In this document: one piece after another, positions 39,690 through 51,200 of the stretch
Layout of the letters: each line of letters begins with the position of its first letter
Numbering within the stretch: position 1 is the stretch's first letter
Origin: Megaleporinus macrocephalus
Taxonomy: Eukaryota; Chordata; Actinopteri; Characiformes; Anostomidae
Length of the DNA: 64,000 nucleotides
Reading direction: 5' to 3'
NCBI GenBank assembly: GCA_021613375.1
Contig: CM038705.1
Location: 7,061,438-7,125,437 of the forward strand
The notes under the pieces: model-generated
Database searches by the model: none
The model's input: only the letters and a program-made list of their open reading frames with translations
Told to the model about the DNA's origin: nothing
Position numbers and translations under genes: made by a program

Positions 39690-42600
39690 GGAAATAAATG
39701 GAGGGAGACAGTGTATGTCAGTGTTTAAATAAAACATAGAAATAATCATTTTATATGAGAGGAATATGTGAGGAAATAAACACTTTGTTTAAATGTGTGT
39801 GATTTTTCAGGTAATGGAACGTTTTTACTGATCTAATCACGAAACGCTCACACAATCTAAAGGACAGCTTGTGTTTTCACACATAAATAAGGTTTTTAAA
39901 TAACTGCGATGAGACGCACGCTGTGAGAATTGCACATGTGCCTGTGATGCGCACTTAAATTCCAATATCCCAGATTCTCACCGACACTCAGAATCTGTAA
40001 AGAATCTCTGCAGCTGCTGCGGAGCCTGACGGCGGCGGGTGGAGCAACACTAACACTCATGATGCATTACATACACACCGTGATCTGTCACACACAATTA
40101 CTCACATGCACACAAACATCTCACACATACACACATGCTGTGAGGGTCTGGTAGCATCCAGAACCATTACAGAGTACATACAGAATTTGTTAGCACAGTG
40201 CTAATTCATTAACATCCTGAAGAGATTCATCCGAATCCAAACCAAGGCTCCTCAGATCCTGCACACATGCACTATATGGACAAAAGTATGTGGACACCCT
40301 AATTATATCAACCACGCTTATGGTGAACAGGTATATAACATTAAGTACACAGTCTCTTTAGACAAGCACTGGCAGGAGAACGGTCTATGCTGAAGAGCCA
40401 GGTGACATCAAAAGTGATTTTGTTACAAGATGCTAATGGTTTGCATAATTTCGCACATGCTATATCTGCCTTTCCCAACCGTAAGTACTGTTATCTCACA
40501 ATTGTGTAGTTGTGAAATAGAAACATCTGAGCAACAACAACTCATGTAACGTGTAAAAACAGCCTGTCCTGTGTCGTCACTTAATACAGAGTTCCAGGCT
40601 GAAGCAACATCAGCACAAGAACCATACATCAGGAGCTTCGTAAAATGGGTTTCCATCGAGTACCTTGCACACAAGCCTAAGACCACTATGAGTCAAGCGC
40701 TGGCTGGAGTAGCCAGGAGAACGCTGCTTACCAGAATACACAGTGCCAACACTTAAGTTTGGTGGAGGAGGGATAATTGTCTGACATGTTTTTTGAAGGA
40801 TGATGTTAACACTACAGCACATAACTCTGTAGCTTGGCAGTAGTTTGATAAAGAAGTTCTCAGAATAATGGACTGAATACCCCACTGAATGGACCTCACC
40901 ATCACTGAATTGGGTTATTTGTATGGTGAGTAACAGAAAACCAGCTAAACCAACTTCTAAGACTGAACTTTGGAGGCAAGTCTCTATGTGGAACTGAAAG
41001 GGGAGTCTCCTGAAAAGAATGGAAGCTGTCATAAAGGTAAGGAGCGGAGCCCCAATAACATATTTAGCTGTTGTTGTTGTGTCTGTTAATATTGTGTACT
41101 TTGTTCTTAAAATTGAATACAAGTAACTGGCTGGTGAATGGAAATGAAATCAATGGAGGGTGGTCTCTGACTTTGGTTCAGTACTGTATGCGAGTAAGAG
41201 TAAGAGTGTTTTGGCATGTGCTGTGTATGGAGGGGCTCTAGTCTGTACAGACAGTGCTGTAATGTCATTACCTAATGCTCTATATCAAGAACAGCCCATT
41301 ACAAACATCTCCCGTAATCTAATACTGTCTCACCATCTGATTTATATACACACACACACACACACCACCTCTCTCTCAGAAGAAGAATCTCTCTCAGATT
41401 CTTCATACCTGCCATGTTTGGCCTCAGTGGAGTCTGACCAGGCACTGGATGCAGTGATGTCAGAATCCGGGATCGTCCTGTCCTCCATCCCCAGAGCATA
41501 GCGACACTTGGCTGTGTAGAGAGAAGAGAGAGAGCGAGGTTTAGCTACAAACTAGCTTCCAAACACACAGTACTGTAATGGAAATGAATTTTTAAGTTGC
41601 TGCACTGGTATTGTATATTCACATACCATCTCAATATGTTACCCTGCATGTAGAAGAAAAATACTCATAACAGAAGCATAACAGAAGCATTATCTCGATT
41701 TTTGAATATATACTTTAAAGACACTTGCATGCAACAAAATACCCACATATTTTATATCAAAATATTCAGAACAGTCTCTGCTGTCTCAATAATGAGGAAA
41801 TAAGTGACCTAGAGAAAGTATGAGGAGATTATCTGGTCCTAAACCTGAAAAACGTGAAGTCCAATTTTAAAATTCTTCATATGTCTTGTAAAAAATGTGT
41901 TTTACTTATGTGGACAAACTGTTTTGGTGCTTGAAATGGATTTAGCAGAGCCTTAGCTTCACATCAATAGTTGAATGTATGAATAAAATAGTGTACAAAT
42001 GTGAAATAAATTCTGTAAAAACGTTTATTGAGTAGAATGTTGCCACTCTACTTAATGCAACAGCCAACAGCCATAAACATGAAGAATGTTTACTGTATCC
42101 ATCAGTGGTCATAAACTGTATTGCTATTTGTAAGTGAAGCTTTAATAAAGGAAATTATATTTATACAGTAAACATTTACTAATATGCAGAAAATTAACTT
42201 TCAAATAGCAAAGTAAGCATTTACTATGGGACAGAATCCGTTAGGTCATGACTGTTGTAACCTAACTAGCTACCTAGCTAGATGGTGCTTACAAATCAAT
42301 TCCTCACAAACAGAAACACCCTTTAGCCTGCTAGCTAGCTCATGTCATAAAAACGTTTTTATAAATACACTTTGCGATCTTCAAACGGATCCCGATTGTT
42401 TTTATATTCTTCCTCATCATATGAATCGCAGTCTCAGACTCTGATGCACCGCTATCTTCATCCCTGCTTTTCAGTAGCGCTGCTGCAGCTTCAGCAGCCG
42501 TGAACTTTCTGCTCCCCGGTACATCTCTCTGATAAATATTGATAGATCTGATGTGTGGGCGGGTCAATGGTGATTTTATGAAAGCCCATTGGTCAGCTTC

Positions 42601-45600
42601 ACACAAAACAGAGCATCCACCAGTCAGACAAGAGCGGCTGACTGGGTTGCTTTTTATTCATAGGCTCATAACTTCGGACGTGAGTGAGGTACAGACTCAG
42701 GATTGGGTGTAATGTAAGGACGGACTCTGTCGATTCAGGAAATGTTTAAACTGTATTTCTGCGCCGCGTTATCACAAAGATTTTAGTAGAAATGCGCCCC
42801 CGCGTCTGTCGACCCCAGGGGGTTAAGCATTTCCCAGGTGGTTACTATAGTGTTCCCGGACAGTCACTGTGATATTTCAGGTGGTTGCTTTTGTATCCCA
42901 GGTGGCTGCTCAAATGAAGCTAGCTGCTTTGTTAGTGATCTTCAGTGGTATCTAGGATGTTCTATGGCAGTTGCGAGCAATTCGGGTTGGATTCCTGGTC
43001 CGAGTCGTTCTGTGTGGAGTGTGTATGTTCTCTCTGTGCTTGAGTGGGTTTCCTCGGGGTACTTGGGTTTCCTCCCACAGTCCAAACACATGTATGTCTG
43101 CTCTCACTCTAAACTGCTAGATGTGCTTGTGTGGGTGTGCGAGAGTGTGTTGTCCCAAGCCCAGGCACGTGGCGAGGGTTGTGTCAGAATGGGCATCCAA
43201 CATAAAACACTTCTGCCAAATCTCGCCGTGGCGACCCCTATAGAAGGGAGAAAGCCGAAAGATGTGTGTATGTGTGTGTTGTGTTATCTCAGGTGGCTTT
43301 TAGGGTGCTGCTAAGTTACAGTGAGCAGATTTCTGAAATGGAAACCAGAGAAATTTCCTTGTCCGCAGTCAATGTCATTAAAATATCCAACAATAATTTT
43401 ATCCATAAAATAAAAAGGGTGGACATTTTGAGTTTCGTGTGTTTTGACCATGGTAACTGTGGTAGTGTAGCGCCAACAGGGATACGTTCACCACAACAGC
43501 TTCAGAAGTTGTACGACCCCATGATTTTCCTATTCTATTAAATATCTTAAAGATCTAGGCAGATCTGTTGCTATTCTCAATAGCCAGACCTTAAACACAC
43601 CCCTGGACAGCTCCATTTAGATCTCTTTAAAAATGACGCATTATGTGTAGATGAAATTACAGCTACATTCAAGTAGACTGCATGTCTATACCAATCAGAT
43701 ACCTGCCATCACCTGGTAGTTTGATTCCAGTTTAACTCACCCCTGCTTTAACCATAGAGTTACTTCGTACCTTGAAAATATGTTTGATGTGGACTCACTG
43801 GACACTTCTGGTGGAGTATTACACAATAGTGTTCTCTGAAACTCGGCCAGCATGTGGTAGAAATGGTCAGTAGACAGTAGCAGCCCGTCAAGAAATACGG
43901 CTTAAAAGACTGTTTAGCTCCGCCCACTGTTCGGTAACTGCTGTAGGTGCTGATGGAAACTGTGCTAGAAGATGCGCTTATGGTAATGCACAATGACAGA
44001 AAGGTGGTGTTGGTTTTTGGTTGCAGTAATTGGATGTAAACACCCCGAGCACAAACAGCCTAAAGACCCCCAAATATCTAGAAAGTGGACCAAACCTGTC
44101 AACTTTACAAGAGCACATTGGAAAGAACCGTCCTCTCACTCAGTCATCTGTAGATCATTTCACGCCTGAAGATTATCACGACTATGGGACGTAGGCTTAC
44201 ACGACGACTGGAACCTAATCTGGTGCTGTTCCAACAGTATGAGTGTGTAAGGAAACCAACGAGAGGTTTTCAAGAGCCTCCGTGTACGTGGAGGTAAACC
44301 AGGTTTTAGCTGATGTTAGCCAACACTTCACTTAGCTTCACTTGCTAAGTTCGGTGGCTCAAGTTATACTAAGCTAACAGAGACGCATTGCGAAGATCTA
44401 CTGTTCATGGTAATTGGCTGTACAGCACGGACTCATCACATATAGATGGAAAAATGAAAATTGCTGGTCGTGATGGCACTTGATCTGCTGAACTGAAACG
44501 AATGAAGGAGAAATGCTCCGGAGTCCCAGAGAGTGGGGGGTGAAGGGTGAGAGAGGTTATAGAGTGGTGGAAAGAGAGAGGGGAATAAGGGACAGAGAGA
44601 GGATTTTATTGGAAGCGGAGTCATGATGTAATGAAACAGGCACCTGTCCATGTAGATGTGTGTGTGTGTGTGTGTGTGTGTGATGCTGGCAGAAGGGCAC
44701 AGTTTGTCTTCCAGCCTTAACATTCTTCTCCTGTGACTCATGGACAGCAACTGAGTCCCCTCCCTCAGTGTGCATGCACACAGACACTGCGCTTAACTTT
44801 TATTGGATTAAATTACATGGCAAGCATTTTCAGAATACGTACATGCTGCGTGCTGCGTTTCTGTACTTATTGCAGTGACCAATCCGTCGTTCAGAGTTTT
44901 AAACTAACGCTGAATGCCTGTTCTGGTACTGACAGCTAATGAAAATATCCTAAGCAGTGAATGGCTGTATCAATCACCTAGCAACAACCACAGGGAGCAT
45001 CGTAGCAGTTAGCTAACACCACCCTTAACAGACCCTTAGCAGTACACTTAGCGTAGAGGTTTTTTTTGTTTTTTTTTAAAGGCACCACTTATGGACCCCC
45101 CTGGTGATTTCACATTGTTTTAGATACTGAAAATATATAAACATGACTTAAAATGAAATTTGCTGCTTAATTTGCTTTAAAATAGATGATTTTAATAAAA
45201 TTGGCAGAAAAACCTGAGCTTGCTACAGAAACTCCTGAACGCTACCGTGTGACTGGTGGACAACAGTGAACAGCGCGGCGGTACAAGAGCACTGTGACTG
45301 ACTGGGACTGAGAATTTTCCAGAGCTGCTTCTTCAGATTCTGATGATATTTCAGAATTTGAATCTGAAAGAGCTGTAATGTAGAAATAGACCACCATATC
45401 ACTTAGTCCTAATACTTTTAGAACACCATATCACTTAGTCCTAATACTTTTAGAACACCATATCACTTAGTCCTGATACTTTTAGAACACCATATCACTT
45501 AGTCCTAATACTTTTAGAACACCATATCACTTAGTCCTGATACTTTTAGAACACCATATCACTTAGTCCTGATACTTTTAGACCACCATATCACTTAGTC

Positions 45601-48180
45601 CTGATACTTTTAGAACACCATTTCACTTAGTCCTGATACTTTTAGAACACCATATCACTTAGTCCTGATACTTTTAGTCCACCATATCACTTAGACCTGA
45701 TACTTTTAGAACACCATATCACTTAGTCCTGATACTTTTAGTCCACCATATCACTTAGACCTGATACTTTTAGAACACCATATCACTTAGTCCTGATACT
45801 TTTAGTCAAACCACACCAACAACAGCAGCTCATCCTGAGTGTAAACAGTATCTAGCTAAATAACCAACATTATTCATAACAACAGCCTAGCAACCAGCTA
45901 AACTCAGATATAGAGGTACAGTTATTGTAGTAAATATGATTAAAGTGAACTCGCTCTCACACGACACTATAAATCTTCCTAATTCAGCTACGTTAGCTTA
46001 GCATAACTTGAGCCACCAAACTTAGCAAGTGAAGCTAACGTTAGCTAACATCAGCTAAAGCAGGCTCAGTAACTGAGCTTACCTGGTTTACCTCCACGTA
46101 CACGGAGGGTCTTGAACTCCTCTCGCTGGTTTCCTACACGCCCATATTGTTGGAACAGCGTCAGACTTAAGATCCAGTCGTCATGTAAGCCTACGTCCCA
46201 TAGTGATAATCTTCAGACGTGAAATGATCTACAGATGATGGAGTGAGAGGATGGTCTTTTCCAATGTGCCTGTTCAAAGTTGACAGGTTTGGCCCACTTT
46301 GTGGATATTTAGGGGTCTTTGGGCCGTTTGTGCACGGGGGGGTCCACTGTACATTCAATTACTGCAGCCAAAAACAACAACACCTTTCTGTCATTCTGCA
46401 TTGTTGTTGCGTTGTGGTCCAACATCTACGCCACACACATAACGCCTACGGCACTTCTGAATAGTGGGCGGAGCTATACAGACTATGAAGTCGTATTTCT
46501 TGACTTAACGTTTTCTGAATAATAATAATTACTAGTTAGGATCTCAAACTCCACTGTTTTTATGAGTTTGACATTTCCATATTAGCTGGAGCTTAGCTTT
46601 TAAAGACAGTATTGGTATTAGTAATAGAGATACCAAGACCTATGATGGACACCACAAGGCAATTTCTGGCATGCACATGTGTTAATGCGTCCATGTGCAG
46701 CAGGGGACAGAACTTGGTGGGACAAGCAGCTCATGGTTAAATCTGTAATGTTGGTATTTTATGGAAAAAACACGGTACTGGGAGTCGATAACCCGAATAT
46801 CTGAATCACTTCTTTCAGTAATCACTGATCTGCTGCTCTTACAGCCTGACTTACTGTTAGTCCAGATTGTTATTGAGGGAGCAGAATGACTTTCTGAACT
46901 CTCGCTATGATGATAGTCGTTAGCCTTAGTTTAGCTTTTAATATAGCAGCCCACTAGCCAGGCTTGCATGTCGACTAGCCCCGCCTATGGTGCATCTCAG
47001 TCAGTCAGCAGCATCGCTCAGCAGCGGGGGTCTCGTGGCCCATTGCTTCAATCAAGCTGTAAAAATGGCATGAACGGCGGTGACATTAGCTAAACTCTGG
47101 CAGAGCATGACAATCAGAGATGTGATGAGATGCACAAATGACAGCCAGAGAAGCTTCTGGTGCTCACATGTACACACCACAGGTTTATCTACATAGTGTT
47201 CAGTTCACTGTTTTATTTTTACAACAAACATATTCTACACTTACTTCAGTTGGTAAACACAGTTGCTTAACATTACTATTACATAATCAGAAATGTTATT
47301 AATAAACATTTAATATATACCACTGTGTAAAACTCTGAGGCACCTAAGCTGATAGTTTAAAAGACTTTATCTGATCAATAAGTGTATGTTCACCAGCAGA
47401 TCTGATTAGATGTAAATAATCATACATACAATACAAAGTAACATGAATATATTATTGTGAGAGAAGTAGATCAGATCTTGAGCTCCAGTTTGAAAAACAA
47501 AGTGTAGTTCCAGATTTCTCCTGGACGCCCCAGACATTGTATGAATGTGTTCAGTTCCTTCAGCAGCAAATCTTGATTTAGCTTAATGAAGTACTGAGCA
47601 GTCAAAGCAGGTATTAGATGAGAACTGATAATAATACTGGGTTGTTTATAGAAGGAGAAGCTTGGAACGGGTTAAATAAACACAATGATGTATGTAAAAG
47701 CACTACTTACTCTATAAATACTGTTTAAATATTTATATATTAAAGTGTTCTGCTGAGCCATCTGTAATAAAATAGTTTTGTATATATAAAGCTATTTCAC
47801 AGTGCTGTATCAGTAAACCAACAAAAAATATAGGGTGGAAAATCCCATTCAGTTTTGTGTATCACACACATTTCCATCAAACTATTTTCCATTGACGTTA
47901 CAGAAAAGTGTATTGATTTAAATGACTACTAATAATTTCTACATTATGACTGAATTATGCAGAAGTTTGGAAATTCTTCTGTTAAGCTCAGCTCAGACAG
48001 TGTCTACCTTCATAAAAACTAATTCAGACACTTTCCTTTCTTCACATTCATCCTTTTCTTCTGACGCTCCAAGGACAAGTAAAATCCCGCCGCTTCTCTC
48101 CAAGACACGCACACGTATGTGCACGGACACTCATTCACGTAACTCAGACGCAGTCTGCGCTGCACATTTCCTCTGTTTTA

Positions 48181-48217
<37 letters not shown>

Positions 48218-51200
48218 AGAGCGGCCAAGAAAAACTCAAAAGCAGCCTTCAGTAGATTTAGCATACAAAGGTAAGAGGAGAAAGCACTCAGGATTAGAAG
48301 CGGAGGGATTGTATCCGGCTTTCATTAAAAAACACTCATAGTCCAAATTTATTTTTCTTCCTCGTTTCTTTCTTCGTTTGCTCATTTCGCTTCTCAATAA
48401 CCAAAGTAAAAATGTTTCAAGTCCAATACAGCACAAACAAAACTAAACAATACACAGCTAAACATACTGCAATGTAGGGCTGGGGCGACACACTGAAAGC
48501 TAGGATTTATCCGGAGCGCAAGCTGCAGCTACAAAAAATCACTTCTGTACATCTAAAGTTGTGGGAGTGTTTCACACAGAAACACAACAGTGTGGTGCTC
48601 TGTCAGCTCTGCACAGTGGAGATGATCACAACAGTACAACTGCTATACACGAGACCTTGAAGATAAAACATCCCGTAGAGCTTCATCAACAGAGCAGCAG
48701 GACAGCACCTGTTTACCTGTTTATCTTATCTTATAGATTATTAACACGTGTAACATGTTTCTTTCAGTAGTGTCTCTTGAAAAGTCTCATTGTTAACCGT
48801 TTCTTAATCGTCCAGTGTAGAACCTAAGACTGTTCTAGATACCGCGAGAGCTTTAAAACACACGTAGCTGCTTCTCAAACATCTCTCTGTTAAAATATAT
48901 AGTCAACAAACTGTCCGACTTCTTGAGCGTGAGGCGTGTGTATATCAAAATCAAAAATAAAATAATCCACTGGTTACAAATCTATAACAAAATAATAAAA
49001 ATTTGAATTCCTAACACACTTACATTAGAGTAATCTAAAAGTTAGTCATAATCAAAAAAAAGAATTGTTAGATTAATCGATTAAGAAATTAATTGTTAGG
49101 TACAGCCCTACTGCAAAGCTGCTTTTCTGTTGTTTCACGTCTGTATTTCTAGAAGGAATACCTTAAAGAAACCCTCAATTCAGCTGTGGTGACACTCGGG
49201 CACCTGCACAATGGAGCTGAAAATAACTGCTGCACTATTTAAGGTGGAATGGGGAATACATTCAGACAGACTCTGCTGGAGACCAGCTGGAAACCAGTTG
49301 GTCCACAGCTTGTTTCGTTCACGAGGCTCTGACCGCGGCATCATCAGATACAGCTGAGTCAGGTTCAAGAGGTTAACCCCAAAAGGCCGGCTATTCCTTT
49401 AGGTCCGCTGCCTTGAAAACAAAGCGGACCACCACAGACTACACAGTTGGCGGGTCTGCTGCGTTTTTATGTTCATTCAAACATGTGACTCAAATTGTCC
49501 TGACTCAGCCACTCAGCTCAAAGTGTTAACGTTAGATTGGGTTGCACAGTTTGGTTTTGTGTTACTGGCTGTTTTTAGTGGGATTCTAGTATAAAGGTTT
49601 TAACGAAACTCATACATGACACATTACTCAGGACGAGTCTAGATATTTTTGGAACGTTTTGAAAGTATAAAAAAAACTGAATACATTCTCAAATTCTCAA
49701 GCACTCCAAAATGTCTAAACTCCACCAGAGGGCAGAGTTTCGGTCAGAGTTTGTGATCTGTATACAGGCTTCCCACTGTATGTTATATAACAGGCACAGT
49801 ATTTTAAACTAATTTTTAAAACAAAACTGGTGTGATTGGCAGCTGTCCAACTGCCAATCACACAACTGGTGGGCAAGGAAAAATCAAATAACCACAACAA
49901 CCATTCACACAATACAGAAAACATAAAAATAGAACACTTTTGGTTAAAAGTAACTAAGATGCTAGCCCTATTCACTGACAACCACCCCTATATGATCTTG
50001 TTGTACTTCCCATTCCAAACCATATTTATACCTGATCTAAAGTATGTGGACACCTGACCATCACCCCTATATGATCTTGTTGCACTTGCCATTCCCAAAC
50101 CATATTTATACCTGATCTAAAGTATGTGGACACCTTAGTCAACCATATTTATATAGAGTTGGCCCTATTCACTACCTGGCCTAAAGTATGTGGACACCTG
50201 ACCATCACCCCTATATGATCTTGTTGCACTTGCCATTCCCAAACCATATTTATACCTGATCTAAAGTATGTGGACACCTGACCAACACCCCTATATGATC
50301 TTGTTGCACTTCCCATTCCAAAACCATATTCATATGAAGCTGGCTTTATTCAATACCTGGCCTAAACTATGTGGACACCTGACTATTATCCCAATATGAT
50401 CTTGTTGCACTTCCAATTAAAAAACAAAGATGCTACAAAAAAGTCCCTGGTGTTCCGCAGCCTGGCCCCAAAAAATCCACTGAATATCTACATCCAGAGC
50501 AGAGATTCCTGATATTCCATGATCCATGGGAACTATGTGCTTAGACCCTAGAAAGAAGCTCTGGAAGATTAGACACTGAATGAACAGTGTCGCACAGCAG
50601 AGCAACAAAGCTCAGCTAAAGCAACAAAGGAAACATCAAAACTCTGACTAGAGCCCATGTTCCACTCTACACTTCAGATTTAAGAAAGTAAAACTTGAAA
50701 TACTATAAACCTCTGAATTTGCTTGCCATTCTTTAGTCAATATCACAGCCTTGTTAGAAGGTCTAAACTGGTTTTCTTCCTACCCTGCTCCTCTCTCTCT
50801 CTGACTTTGTTTCTCTTGCCCTCATGTTCTTGCCATGTGCTTCTGTTTGCTTGTTTTTGTCATGCCCCTCCACTGTCCCTAGTTTGTGGCTGCTCTCTAT
50901 CCAGGGAGTTCCTTGCGGGCCCTAGTGTATTTATACCCCTCTGTTTGTCTCGGTCTGGCATTGTAAACTTATGCATTGGTGCTTTGGGGATTTTCTGCGG
51001 TACAAATGTTATTTATATGCAAGTAGTTCTATCTGTGTTTACTTGGTTCTCAGGTTTAGTTTCTCAGCCTCTGTGTCTTAGTTTTGTTTTATCTCTCCTG
51101 CTCTCACCCTCTATGCCTGCACTCTGACTCCCGGCAATGTTAAGTTGAACTCCAATGAATGGACTTTGCACATGTATCCACCTCACTCGCCTGCTCAATG

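Noticed and set aside
42838..43314. Plus-strand frame of 158 residues
   Set aside because: Largely overlaps an interspersed repeat read in antisense.
50723..51127. Plus-strand frame of 134 residues with hydrophobic stretches
   Set aside because: Composition is that of T- and CT-rich intronic DNA with no recognisable family. An old LTR-like origin is possible but no paired LTR or target duplication was seen.
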